Source: an uncultured Thalassospira sp. (GTDB lineage Bacteria; Pseudomonadota; Alphaproteobacteria; Rhodospirillales_A; Thalassospiraceae). From it: 7,702 nt of DNA. Under the pieces are notes generated by a model, which made no database searches, was not told the DNA's origin, and saw only the letters and a list, made by a program, of their open reading frames with translations. The position numbers and the translations under genes were made by a program. The DNA is taken from assembly GCA_946885765.1 (NCBI GenBank), contig CAMPHD010000149.1, forward strand, positions 1-7,702, in the 5' to 3' direction. This document shows positions 1 through 6,574 of the stretch, piece by piece (position 1 is the first letter of the stretch; each line of letters begins with the position of its first letter).

Positions 1-373
1 AATCCATGTATTCAAGGCGTGGAATGGTAAAGAAGGCACCGGCAATCATGTCGATGCCGCCTTCCCGCATATACTGCTGCACGCGCCCCCAACTGCCCGC
101 ATTGATGACCTCAATCTCGATTCCCGCCGCTGCGCCAACACGCTGCAGAAAGTCTGCTGCCGCCCCGACAAGATGATTGCTGCCCTCCTCGGTCGACCAA
201 AGATAGGGCGGATAATCGGGATTCCCGGATGCAATCAGGCGTGTGCAATCACGTTCGCCATCTGCATCGACAGCAACATGAATTGTCGCATTCTGGGCAC
301 GCGCAAAGTTTGCAGCAATCACGACAGCAACACAAACGGATGCGACATACCCGATCCGGGTTATCAATTGCAT
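1..373 (-). CDS. Periplasmic solute-binding protein, family 3 (5' part, cut by left edge)
   Basis: The first 124 codons are visible; the gene continues past base 1. Residues 1-26 form a Sec signal peptide: short basic N-terminus, hydrophobic stretch from about residue 8 to 24, and an Ala-Arg-Ala cleavage site before Gln27. The mature part reads like the N-terminal lobe of the SBP_bac_3 family: YPPYLW at 54-59, a G-x-x-x-DFL segment at 70-76, a W-x-R-V segment at 95-98, and G-G-I-D-M-I-A-G followed by T-I-P-R-L (105-120), the usual 'G.D.i.g...t.eR' signature. Such proteins bind small polar solutes, often amino acids, for ABC importers, but some serve as sensors or have lost transport partners; the ligand cannot be told here. 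The ATG at 373 is preceded by GGAG 10 nt upstream. A GTG two codons earlier is possible but sits too close to that Shine-Dalgarno. No transporter gene is visible upstream, so any permease would lie beyond the left edge. Confidence 0.82.
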   Translation of the reverse strand, partial: MQLITRIGYVASVCVAVVIAANFARAQNATIHVAVDADGERDCTRLIASGNPDYPPYLWSTEEGSNHLVGAAADFLQRVGAAAGIEIEVINAGSWGRVQQYMREGGIDMIAGAFFTIPRLEYMD

Positions 374-417
374 ATCCACCACTCTCCAACTGCAACCTCA
401 ATCGGGCAGCGTCGACT

Positions 418-426
418 ATTTTATCA
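418..426 (-). promoter_or_regulatory. Candidate extended -10 promoter for the solute-binding protein gene
   Basis: On the minus strand the bases read TGATAAAAT: a TG-n extension directly before TAAAAT, which matches the sigma-70 -10 hexamer at five of six positions. It would start transcription near 411 and give a leader of about 38 nt to the ATG at 373. I see no good -35 box at the usual spacing, which is typical of extended -10 promoters but also weakens the call. Confidence 0.35.
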
Positions 427-465
427 AGTATGTAAGCAGGCACTTCAGCATATTCATCATCCGGC

Positions 466-483
466 ATGTGCTTTTTAGCACAT
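466..483. repeat. Perfect 7-bp inverted repeat upstream of the solute-binding protein promoter
   Basis: ATGTGCT and AGCACAT flank a TTTT loop. The dyad lies about 40 bp upstream of the candidate -10 element at 418-426 and about 40 bp past the helicase terminator hairpin. It could be a regulator-binding site or a weak hairpin. No T-run follows on either strand, so a terminator is unlikely. Confidence 0.4.
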
Positions 484-522
484 TACAACAACAAATCCCC
501 AACCAGGGATGGCACCAAAATC

Positions 523-553
523 AAAGAAGCCCCCGTAAAATGGGGGCTTCTTT
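523..553 (-). terminator. Intrinsic terminator of the helicase gene
   Basis: A perfect 12-bp stem (AAAGAAGCCCCC pairing with GGGGGCTTCTTT) closes a 7-nt loop. It starts 55 nt beyond the helicase stop codon. On the minus strand the stem ends in TTT and continues GATTTTGG, a broken U-tract; the plus strand also has TTTT at the end of its stem, so the hairpin could work in both directions. It separates the helicase from the downstream solute-binding protein gene on the same strand. Confidence 0.85.
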
Positions 554-608
554 TAAAATCTGAATATTATCTGGTACTTCCGGCCCAAGCCGACCCAGAA
601 GAAAACCC

Positions 609-2390
609 TTAGGCTGAACGGCGTTTCATGCCCTGGTTGCCACCACGGGCTTCACCACGGCCACCTTCGGCACGGCGCGGACGATCGCTGAAATCACGAC
701 CGCGGGTATCGCGATCACGGTTCTTGAAACCACGTTCACCACGCGGCTTGTCAGCAAAACGACGCTCACCATCACGTGCCGGTGCACCTTCGCCACGCGG
801 GCGGAAATTGGTGCCACGATCAGTACGTTCCGTACGATCATTGCGTTCGGTACGCTCTGCACGGTCCGGGCGCTGATCTGCAGCGGCACGGTCAAAGCGC
901 GGTTTGCGATCAAAACGGTCACCGCCACGGTCGTTGCGATCACCACGTGCCGGACGATCCCCGCCACGATCACCACGCGGCTGATCGGACTGGCCAAAAC
1001 GACGACCGCCATCACGGCCACCATCACGTTCGCCAGCGAAAGAACGACCGCCTTCGCGATCACCCTCGAAACGACGTGCACCATCACGACCACCGGCAAA
1101 ACCACCGCGACCGCCACGGCCGGCATCGCGACCACCGTCACGACCGCCACCGAAACCGCCACGACCGCGACCGCCATCACGACCACCGCCAAATCCGCCA
1201 CGACCACCACGGGCTCCATCACGACCGCCGCCGCCCGACGAACGGGCAGGCGGAGCCGAATGGAATTCATGATCTTCGTCGATTTCGACCTGCTGGCCGA
1301 TTACACGTTCAATGTTGCGCAGATGACGAACGTCACGCGGTTCGCAGAACGAAATCGCTGTACCTTCGGCACTGCCACGGCCGGTACGGCCAATGCGGTG
1401 CACATAGTTTTCCGGATCGGTCGGCAGGTCATAATTGATGACATGCGTGATGCCTGGGACGTCAATACCACGTGCTGCAACGTCGGTTGCAATCAGAACC
1501 GGGAACTGACCATTACGGAAGTTCCGCAGGATTTTCTGGCGAATACGCTGCTGTTTATCACCATGGATGGCGTCGGTATCGACACCTTCATCGCGCAGCT
1601 GGAACGAAAGCTCGTCCGCATCGGCTTTGGTTTTGGTGAAAACCAGAACGCGTTCGCTTTCCTGACGTTTCAGAAGCTGTACCAGGAGCGAGGTCTTGTC
1701 ATGACGTTTCACGAACATGCCACGCTGGGTAACACGCTCGGTCACGCTGGACTGCGGCGCGGTTTCAACTTTAACCGGATTGTTCAGCAGACGGTCGGTC
1801 AGATGTTTGACAGCCGGCGGCATGGTTGCAGAGAACATCACCGTCTGATGATCACGCGGCAGCACTTCGGCAACAGTCAGAACGTCTTCGGAGAAACCCA
1901 TATCGAGCATACGGTCGGCTTCATCAAGAATGAAGACTTCGATATCGTCGAAACGGATGGTGTTACGTGACATATGGTCAAGCAGGCGACCCGGGGTCGC
2001 AACCAGGATGTCAACGCCACGGCGCAGTTCCTGAATCTGCGGGCCCATCGGAGAACCACCATAGACAACAGAAGAAAACAGGCGAATGCCTTTTTTGAAA
2101 TCGCGCAGGCACTGACCGATCTGGTTCACCAGTTCACGCGTCGGCGCCAGAATAAGCGCGCGCGGCTGGCCCGGTGCCGGGCGTTTCGGATTTTCGGCAA
2201 GACGCTGCAACAGCGGCAGGCAGAAAGCAGCGGTTTTACCACCGCCCGTCTGGGAAATACCCATCAGGTCACGACCTTCAAGCAATGCCGGAATGGTTTT
2301 TGCCTGAATCTCGGTCGGTGCGGTGAAACCGGTAGCTTCAACGTTGCGCAGCAGGGGCTCGATAAGGTTGAGCCCTTCAAAATTAGTCAT
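609..2390 (-). CDS. rhlE: DEAD-box ATP-dependent RNA helicase, RhlE-like, with long Gly/Arg-rich tail
   Basis: A 593-residue cytoplasmic RNA helicase that uses ATP to unwind short RNA duplexes; relatives act in ribosome assembly and RNA decay, often in the cold. All core motifs are present: Q motif (GFTAPTEIQ, 21-29), motif I (SQTGGGKT, 46-53), Ia (PTREL, 83-87), Ib (TPGR, 132-135), DEAD (156-159), SAT (187-189), IV (VLVFTKTK, 248-255), V (TDVAARGID, 302-310) and VI (HRIGRTGR, 331-338). Motif I has Gly50 where Thr is usual in AQTGTGKT. From about residue 378 the protein is low-complexity, rich in Gly, Arg and Asp, for some 215 residues, far longer than many RhlE tails. The frame stays open 30 codons further upstream, but the start at 2390 is preferred: AAGGA lies 9 nt upstream and MTNFEGLNL begins the family-like N-terminus. 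It has its own terminator and is probably monocistronic. Confidence 0.95.
   Translation of the reverse strand: MTNFEGLNLIEPLLRNVEATGFTAPTEIQAKTIPALLEGRDLMGISQTGGGKTAAFCLPLLQRLAENPKRPAPGQPRALILAPTRELVNQIGQCLRDFKKGIRLFSSVVYGGSPMGPQIQELRRGVDILVATPGRLLDHMSRNTIRFDDIEVFILDEADRMLDMGFSEDVLTVAEVLPRDHQTVMFSATMPPAVKHLTDRLLNNPVKVETAPQSSVTERVTQRGMFVKRHDKTSLLVQLLKRQESERVLVFTKTKADADELSFQLRDEGVDTDAIHGDKQQRIRQKILRNFRNGQFPVLIATDVAARGIDVPGITHVINYDLPTDPENYVHRIGRTGRGSAEGTAISFCEPRDVRHLRNIERVIGQQVEIDEDHEFHSAPPARSSGGGGRDGARGGRGGFGGGRDGGRGRGGFGGGRDGGRDAGRGGRGGFAGGRDGARRFEGDREGGRSFAGERDGGRDGGRRFGQSDQPRGDRGGDRPARGDRNDRGGDRFDRKPRFDRAAADQRPDRAERTERNDRTERTDRGTNFRPRGEGAPARDGERRFADKPRGERGFKNRDRDTRGRDFSDRPRRAEGGRGEARGGNQGMKRRSA
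612..1244 (-). repeat. Low-complexity repeat tract encoding the helicase tail
   Basis: This stretch encodes residues 383-593 of the helicase. The first part (about 993-1235) is Gly-rich with RGG boxes and near-repeats; FGGGRDGGR occurs exactly twice, 13 residues apart, followed by the variant FAGGRDGAR. The second part is charged, with Arg paired with Asp or Glu (for example RTERTDRG). The DNA is correspondingly repetitive (ccaccacga/ccatcacga-like units on the plus strand), which keeps other frames open and favours length change by slippage. Such tails are known to bind RNA and to promote condensates in other helicases; that role here is inference. Confidence 0.85.
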
Positions 2391-2416
2391 AAAGGAAAGT
2401 CCTTCAAAATCCGGTC

Positions 2417-2433
2417 GGCGCCATGTTCGCGCC
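2417..2433 (-). promoter_or_regulatory. Small hairpin in the helicase leader
   Basis: GGCGC and GCGCC pair around a 7-nt loop, 27 nt upstream of the helicase ATG. The all-G/C stem of 5 bp would be stable enough to matter near the ribosome-binding site, for example in a temperature-dependent way, but a role is only inferred. Confidence 0.3.
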
Positions 2434-2522
2434 ATGATGTGCCTGCTCGACAGCAATAGCGACCGGTGCTCGGCGATCAAGCCGCTGCTTCGGACCCTGC
2501 ATGAGAGGCATATGATGAGGCC

Positions 2523-2540
2523 ATGACGTCATCACGTCAT
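2523..2540. promoter_or_regulatory. CRE-like palindrome with overlapping direct repeat
   Basis: ATGACGTCAT is a perfect 10-bp palindrome, and ACGTCAT is repeated at once after a single base, so the site reads as two ACGTCAT copies 8 bp apart. It lies within the predicted helicase leader, about 70 bp downstream of the candidate start site. This could be an operator for a dimeric regulator or a structured RNA element; no regulator can be named. Confidence 0.35.
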
Positions 2541-2608
2541 TGCCGCCCTCGCCTTTTCACACAGTTCCTGACAGCTCAATCTGCCCTACAAGCGAAGGAA
2601 TGAAGCGG

Positions 2609-2637
2609 GTGATACAGGCCCCTCGGAACAAAGTCAA
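2609..2637 (-). promoter_or_regulatory. Candidate sigma-70 promoter of the helicase gene
   Basis: On the minus strand TTGACT (five of six to TTGACA) is followed after exactly 17 nt by TATCAC (four of six to TATAAT). Transcription would start near 2602, giving a leader of about 210 nt before the ATG at 2390. Long leaders are known for cold-induced and autoregulated RNA helicase genes, which makes this placement plausible. Confidence 0.45.
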
Positions 2638-2765
2638 TCAATCCCTGCGCCGGGCTGCCATGCAAAAACGCATTTATCATTCCCATATGTAACACCGAAT
2701 TAATCTATCGATATCAAATTTGTGCGCATTATCGGTCGGTTACACAACATTCAAGGGGATGGACC

Positions 2766-4436
2766 ATGCGGTTTCGGGTTGTTACAGGGATTTTCTCAAT
2801 CCCGGCGATCTGCCTGCTGACGCTGATCGCGATTATCGCAACAGTGGCACTGAATTATCAAAGCAGCCTGCGAAACGGGAAATTCGAACAGATCGAGCAC
2901 CTGACCGAAGGCGCAGTTACTATCGTCAATTCATATATTGCCAAGGTGAAAGCTGGCGAAATGGATGAAAATGCTGCCAAAACCGAGGTGCTGGCGCTTC
3001 TGAATACCTATCGTTTCGACGGCGAGAACTATATCTATGCCTCCGATTACGGTCACTGCATGGTTCTTGATCCGCTAAGCCCCGAAGATGTCGGTAAATG
3101 TAATCCCGATAGCAAAGTCCGCCAGATGATTGTCAATACCGCCAAGGCAGGTGGTGGCATCATTACCTATGAGACCAAAAAGCCCGGCATGGGGGACACC
3201 CTCGTCGAAAAGGCCGCCTATGTCCGTCCGATTCCCGGCTGGAACTGGGCACTTGGTGCTGGCGTTTACATGGATGACGTTAGCGCAGAATTTCAGTCTG
3301 TGATGCAAAGGATTGCAATTATTTCCGTGATTGCGATCGTCATCGCAGGCGTCCTGTCCTGGTTCGTCGGAACCCGCATTACCAAAAGCATCGTCGGACT
3401 GAACCGTTCCATCGCAACGATTGCCGAAGGCAATTATCAGGCACCGGTCGATACCGAGTCCAACTTTACCGAAATCGGCGACATGGCATCAGGTGTGCTT
3501 GCGTTGCGTGATAAATCCGCAAAGGCCCAGCAGCTTGAAAAAGATGCTGCATTCCAGAAACAAAAAGCTGAAGAAGAACGCCGCACCAATATTCGAAATA
3601 TCGCCCAAAAACTCGAAAGCGAAGTCGGCGGGATTGCCGGTGCCGTCGACCAGTCGGTCAAACGCAGCGGTGAACTAGCCGTCAGCATGTCGCACAACGC
3701 CGAGGGCATCCTTGATCAAAGCCAGCAAGTTGCATCTGCTGCCGGATCGGTTTCGCAGAATGTTGACGCGGTTGCCGCCGCAACCGAGGAACTTTCATCC
3801 TCGATCACGGAAATCAACGTTCAGATTACCCAGATGTCCAATACTGTCGAACGCGCAACCCACGAAAGCCAGAGCGCGTCCGACGATGTTGGCGGCCTGT
3901 CCGAGGCCGTCGACAAGATCAAGGAAATCGTCAGCCTGATCAATGACATCGCAGGTCAGACCAACCTTCTGGCCCTGAACGCCACCATCGAGGCCGCCCG
4001 CGCGGGTGATGCCGGCAAAGGCTTTGCCGTTGTCGCAAGCGAGGTCAAAAACCTTGCAACCCAAACCGGACGCGCGACCGAAGAAATTGCGGCCCAGATC
4101 AATGGCATTGTTGAGGGCACCGAGCGTGCTGTTACCGGCATTTCACGTGTGTCTGAAACCATCGACCAGGTTCGCTCTGCCTCAACGGCAATTGCAGCGG
4201 CGATTGAAGAACAGGGAGCCGCAACTCAGGAAATCGCTGGCAACGCCAATCGCAGTGCGGATGGCGTGAAACAGATTTCCTATAGCGTCGATCAGACCAT
4301 GAAGAACGCCCAAAGCACGACGACCCATGCCGGTGATCTGCGCAATGCATCCGAAGAACTGTCATCGCGTTCGTCCGAACTGACCCAGATCATTCGCCGG
4401 TTCTCAGGCGATCTGGTCAAACAGGCTGAAAATTGA
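2766..4436 (+). CDS. Methyl-accepting chemotaxis protein with single Cache sensor
   Basis: A 556-residue inner-membrane chemoreceptor that signals to CheA/CheW. Order: short cytoplasmic N-terminus, TM1 (about 8-29), periplasmic sCache_2-type sensor (about 32-180; YIYASDYG at 89-96 and the closing W-x-x-G-A-G-V-Y-M-D at 161-170), TM2 (about 183-202), HAMP (about 203-255), then the signalling coiled coil. The hairpin tip is unmistakable: [21 protein letters not shown] at 394-414 with G-F-A-V-V-A-S-E-V near 419-427. Single Cache domains in other receptors often bind small carboxylates; the ligand here is unknown. The sensor carries two cysteines, Cys98 and Cys112, that could form a periplasmic disulfide. 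The C-terminus (VKQAEN) has no NWETF-like CheR-binding pentapeptide. AAGGGG lies 7 nt before the chosen ATG. No che genes are adjacent, so it looks like one of several scattered receptors. Confidence 0.96.
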   Translation: MRFRVVTGIFSIPAICLLTLIAIIATVALNYQSSLRNGKFEQIEHLTEGAVTIVNSYIAKVKAGEMDENAAKTEVLALLNTYRFDGENYIYASDYGHCMVLDPLSPEDVGKCNPDSKVRQMIVNTAKAGGGIITYETKKPGMGDTLVEKAAYVRPIPGWNWALGAGVYMDDVSAEFQSVMQRIAIISVIAIVIAGVLSWFVGTRITKSIVGLNRSIATIAEGNYQAPVDTESNFTEIGDMASGVLALRDKSAKAQQLEKDAAFQKQKAEEERRTNIRNIAQKLESEVGGIAGAVDQSVKRSGELAVSMSHNAEGILDQSQQVASAAGSVSQNVDAVAAATEELSSSITEINVQITQMSNTVERATHESQSASDDVGGLSEAVDKIKEIVSLINDIAGQTNLLALNATIEAARAGDAGKGFAVVASEVKNLATQTGRATEEIAAQINGIVEGTERAVTGISRVSETIDQVRSASTAIAAAIEEQGAATQEIAGNANRSADGVKQISYSVDQTMKNAQSTTTHAGDLRNASEELSSRSSELTQIIRRFSGDLVKQAEN

Positions 4437-4451
4437 TCCCTGCGGAAAAAT

Positions 4452-4476
4452 AGCCTCAAACAAAACGTATGAGGCT
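4452..4476 (+). terminator. Weak hairpin just after the chemoreceptor gene
   Basis: AGCCTCA and TGAGGCT form a 7-bp stem around an 11-nt loop, 15 nt past the stop codon. No U-run follows directly, so this is at best an accessory structure to the much stronger hairpin at 4483-4514. Confidence 0.3.
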
Positions 4477-4482
4477 TAAGCA

Positions 4483-4514
4483 AAACGGGCCATTTCGACG
4501 GAAATGGCCCGTTT
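4483..4514. terminator. Strong, probably bidirectional terminator between convergent genes
   Basis: A perfect 14-bp stem (AAACGGGCCATTTC pairing with GAAATGGCCCGTTT) closes a GACG tetraloop. The stem ends in TTT on the plus strand and in TTTT on the minus strand once the adjoining base is counted. It lies 46 nt after the chemoreceptor stop and 41 nt beyond the pheA stop on the other strand, so it is well placed to end both transcripts. Confidence 0.85.
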
Positions 4515-4555
4515 CATTTATCTGATGATTGATCAAAAAGGGGTAATAAGTCGAT

Positions 4556-5416
4556 CTATTCCGCCGGGAGGTCGTTTTCCCGACGGAAGGAATGAGACGG
4601 GTAAACACCCAGAATACGAACCTCGTGCGAGAAGAATTGAAGTTCTTCGAGGGCATGGCGCAGGCCAAGCTGTTCTGGATGGGCCTCTACCTCGGCAAAG
4701 AACTGGGTCGCGGTGAAATGCCCCTCGACCATATAACTTTCGAGCTTGGTCATGTTTATTCCGTTAGTCGCAAACCCGCCAAGCGCCTTGTAAAGGGCCG
4801 CCGCTACGTTGCGCACCCGAAAGACAAAACTGGTCACCACCGGTGATCCGTCATTAGGGATATCAAGCGGTTCGCGCGCAAGGATAATGAAACGCGTCGT
4901 GTTGTGGGCCGCGTCCTCAACCTCGGTACGCAGGATATCAAGGCCGTAAATCTCGGCCGCCAGTACCGGTGCAATCGCCGCGATGCTTTTATCACCCAGA
5001 TCGGCCACTTCCTTGGCGCATCCGGCCGTATCCGGACCGACCACAGAATTTACGCCAAGTTCCTTGCGGATTTTGCGGCATTGTCCGAGCGCATGGACAT
5101 GGCTGCGGATTTCCTTGATGTCGGAAATTTTGGCACCCGGCACTGCAACCAGCGCGTGGTTGATGCGCAGGAATGTTTCGCCAATGATATGCACGCCAGA
5201 GTCCGGCAGAAGATGATGCACATCGGCGACACGCCCGGCCAGTGTATTATCAATCGGAATAACCGCCAACTCGACATCGCCGTCATGCAATGCACTAAAA
5301 GCACCTTCAAACGTCCGATACGGCACCGTCGTTGCACCCGGAAAGGCGCGACGGGCAGCCTGATCGGAGTAGGCACCGTGCATTCCCTGAAAAGCGATAC
5401 GTTGTTGGGCAGTCAT
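4556..5416 (-). CDS. pheA: Prephenate dehydratase with C-terminal ACT domain
   Basis: A 286-residue cytoplasmic enzyme converting prephenate to phenylpyruvate, water and CO2 in phenylalanine synthesis. It is monofunctional: there is no chorismate mutase domain. The catalytic part (about 5-180) shows FQGMHGAYS (9-17), VIPIDNTLAG (52-61), SHVHALGQC (105-113, where many homologues have SHPQALAQC), DTAG (129-132), and the catalytic T-R-F at 174-176 within N-T-T-R-F. The ACT domain (about 194-272) has ALYKALGGFATNGINMTKLE, then SYM where E. coli has the ESRP phenylalanine-binding motif. These variants are, as I recall, common in Alphaproteobacteria, but feedback sensitivity cannot be judged from them. 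The start is supported by AGGA 9 nt upstream of the ATG. It lies 80 nt behind kdsB on the same strand and probably shares its transcript. Confidence 0.96.
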   Translation of the reverse strand: MTAQQRIAFQGMHGAYSDQAARRAFPGATTVPYRTFEGAFSALHDGDVELAVIPIDNTLAGRVADVHHLLPDSGVHIIGETFLRINHALVAVPGAKISDIKEIRSHVHALGQCRKIRKELGVNSVVGPDTAGCAKEVADLGDKSIAAIAPVLAAEIYGLDILRTEVEDAAHNTTRFIILAREPLDIPNDGSPVVTSFVFRVRNVAAALYKALGGFATNGINMTKLESYMVEGHFTATQFFAEVEAHPEQLGLRHALEELQFFSHEVRILGVYPSHSFRRENDLPAE

Positions 5417-5451
5417 CTGGTTGTTTCCTGATAATTAAAGAAGATTTCCAT
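5413..5451 (-). other. Candidate 12-codon leader ORF overlapping the pheA start
   Basis: An ATG-initiated frame encodes MEIFFNYQETTR and ends in a TGA that shares ATGA with the pheA start codon, the arrangement typical of translational coupling. Three of its twelve residues are Phe, Phe and Tyr, suggestive next to a phenylalanine-pathway gene. Against it: no clear Shine-Dalgarno precedes its ATG, a run of this length can arise by chance, and two Phe codons are few compared with classical phe leader peptides. Confidence 0.2.
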
Positions 5452-5484
5452 GTTTTGCTAACAGTTTGACCGTAGGCAAAACAT
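5450..5484 (-). repeat. Perfect 9-bp inverted repeat in the kdsB-pheA gap
   Basis: ATGTTTTGC and GCAAAACAT flank a 17-nt loop, starting 12 nt past the kdsB stop codon. In the transcript this would be an intercistronic hairpin. It lacks a directly following U-run on the minus strand (GGAAATCTTCTTT follows), so it is not a textbook terminator. It could be a processing or stability element, an attenuator-like structure, or a protein-binding dyad. The ATG of the small ORF at 5413-5451 begins in its distal arm. Confidence 0.5.
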
Positions 5485-5496
5485 AGAAGAACCTAA

Positions 5497-6237
5497 TTAC
5501 GCGCCCAGCACAAGTCGTGCACGTTCAAGGTCTTCGGGCGTATCGACCCCCAGCGGCACACCGTCAACCAGCGCAACCGCGATCACCATGCCGTTTTCAA
5601 GTGCGCGCAATTGTTCAAGCTTTTCACGCATTTCAAGTTCGGCAGGCGGAAGACTGACAAACCGGTCCAGCGCCGCCCGGCGATAGGTATAAAGCCCGAT
5701 GTGATGATAAAGCGGTCCGTCACCATGCGGGGCCGTTGCGCGCGTGAAGTAAAGGGCGCGTGCGACCCGACCGTTGCCAAAGGCAGCAACCGCCTTGACC
5801 ACATTCGGATTGGTGCGTTCTTCCTCGCGCGTGATTTCAGCCGCCAGAGTCGCAATATCGACATTCGGATCGGCAAGCGGATCGAAAACCGCCCGAATAT
5901 CTGCCGCATCAATCGTCGGCAAGTCGCCCTGAACATTGACTACAGCATCGTATTTTCCATCCGGGTCAAAGCTTTGCAACGCCTGATGCACCCGATCCGA
6001 TCCGCTGGGCAAGTCCGGATCGGTCAAAACCGCGATTCCACCTGCCACCGTAACAGCGTCGGCGATTTCCTGTTCGGCACAGGCCACGATCACCGGGCCG
6101 ATTCCCGCCTCGGTCGCGCGGCGCCAGACATGCACAATCATCGGCTCGCCATGAATATTGGCCAACGGCTTGTTTGGCAGGCGCGTGGAAGCCATACGGG
6201 CTGGAATAACGACAACGGGATTGCGCGGCGTAGACAT
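5497..6237 (-). CDS. kdsB: 3-deoxy-manno-octulosonate cytidylyltransferase (CMP-KDO synthetase)
   Basis: A 246-residue cytoplasmic enzyme, the usual family length, that couples KDO to CTP to give CMP-KDO for the inner core of lipopolysaccharide. The nucleotide-binding start [15 protein letters not shown] is at 11-25. Further family marks are LPSGSDR (76-82), NVQGDLP (101-107, with Leu where many enzymes have Glu), H-H-I-G-L-Y-T-Y-R (178-186), [11 protein letters not shown] (207-217) and [11 protein letters not shown] (231-241). The frame is open 137 codons further upstream, but that extension has no family similarity. The start at 6237 has a strong GGAGG 5 nt upstream and begins directly with the conserved N-terminus. 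kdsB is the first gene of a likely two-gene unit with pheA and is divergent from the cytochrome c gene. A KDO enzyme implies a Gram-negative outer membrane. Confidence 0.96.
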   Translation of the reverse strand: MSTPRNPVVVIPARMASTRLPNKPLANIHGEPMIVHVWRRATEAGIGPVIVACAEQEIADAVTVAGGIAVLTDPDLPSGSDRVHQALQSFDPDGKYDAVVNVQGDLPTIDAADIRAVFDPLADPNVDIATLAAEITREEERTNPNVVKAVAAFGNGRVARALYFTRATAPHGDGPLYHHIGLYTYRRAALDRFVSLPPAELEMREKLEQLRALENGMVIAVALVDGVPLGVDTPEDLERARLVLGA

Positions 6238-6401
6238 AAGGGCCTCCGGACTGGCTTGAACCTGCTTTGATCTTGCGCAAAGCGCGCGTCTGATAACCTG
6301 TGCAAGAAACAATGGCTTGAATCGGCGGGACAATAGCCGGTTTTGGGGATATTGCGAAAGCCGGAATTGAATATGACGAAGGTCTATCTCGTCTGTTTTC
6401 G

Positions 6402-6420
6402 CCTTTCTGTTTAAGAAAGG
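6402..6420. repeat. 7-bp inverted repeat upstream of the cytochrome c gene
   Basis: CCTTTCT and AGAAAGG flank the 5-nt loop GTTTA. It abuts the candidate -35 box at 6421, a position fit for an activator or repressor site. There is no U-run on either side, so it is not an intrinsic terminator. Confidence 0.35.
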
Positions 6421-6447
6421 TTGATGCAAATCTCTGAAACGTATAGT
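6421..6447 (+). promoter_or_regulatory. Weak candidate promoter for the cytochrome c gene
   Basis: TTGATG (four of six) is followed by TATAGT (five of six), but the spacer is only 15 nt, shorter than the favoured 17. It would give a leader of roughly 120 nt before the ATG at 6575. It is the best-looking -10 box in the region, yet the spacing keeps the call weak. Confidence 0.25.
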
Positions 6448-6574
6448 TTTCCCTCCGACCGGTCTGACCTGCTGTCGCATGCGCGTTCTTGTGATCTTTA
6501 AGAGCGTTTTGGGGGCGCATGGGTCAGCTGTTAAAAAAGAAACCTGAGAGTGATTAGGCTGTAGGGATCCCGTC

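Larger units (their letters stand above)
2391..2765. other. Divergent intergenic region between the helicase and chemoreceptor genes
   Basis: This 375-nt region has no convincing gene. Its left half should be the helicase leader: it holds the small hairpin at 2417-2433 and the dyad at 2523-2540, ending at the candidate promoter at 2609-2637. Its right half (about 2650-2760) is AT-rich and should hold the chemoreceptor promoter. It includes the 8-bp palindrome TATCGATA at 2706-2713, but I could not pick a convincing -35/-10 pair, a sigma-28 motif or a sigma-54 motif there. Confidence 0.6.
6238..6574. other. Divergent promoter region between kdsB and the cytochrome c gene
   Basis: This 337-nt region holds no convincing gene. 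A 13-codon ATG frame at 6373 lacks a ribosome-binding site. It contains the 7-bp dyad at 6402-6420 and a weak plus-strand promoter candidate at 6421-6447. I could not place a convincing kdsB promoter, although the kdsB-proximal sequence contains TTATCA on the minus strand near 6290. The rest shows no repeat or structure I can support. Confidence 0.55.

Noticed and set aside
626..1270. A 214-codon minus-strand frame rich in Val and Ala inside the helicase tail
   Set aside because: It is a shifted frame of the same repeat tract, kept open by the lack of stop codons in GC-rich repeats; it has no plausible start or function.
776..1438. A 220-codon plus-strand open frame, extremely rich in His, Asp and Arg, opposite the helicase tail
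   Set aside because: It is the antisense reading of the repetitive Gly/Arg/Asp codons of the helicase. The composition follows directly from that repeat, and there is no independent domain.
1260..1970. A 236-codon plus-strand open frame opposite the helicase core
   Set aside because: It is a mirror frame of the strongly conserved helicase motifs; no recognisable protein features.
2391..2480. N-terminal extension of the helicase by 30 codons
   Set aside because: The extension is not family-like and the Shine-Dalgarno and conserved N-terminus fit the ATG at 2390.
4904..5431. A 175-codon plus-strand frame opposite pheA
   Set aside because: The minus strand encodes a full prephenate dehydratase; this is an antisense shadow.
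6373..6414. 13-codon ATG frame ([13 protein letters not shown]) before the cytochrome c gene
   Set aside because: No ribosome-binding site and too short to judge.
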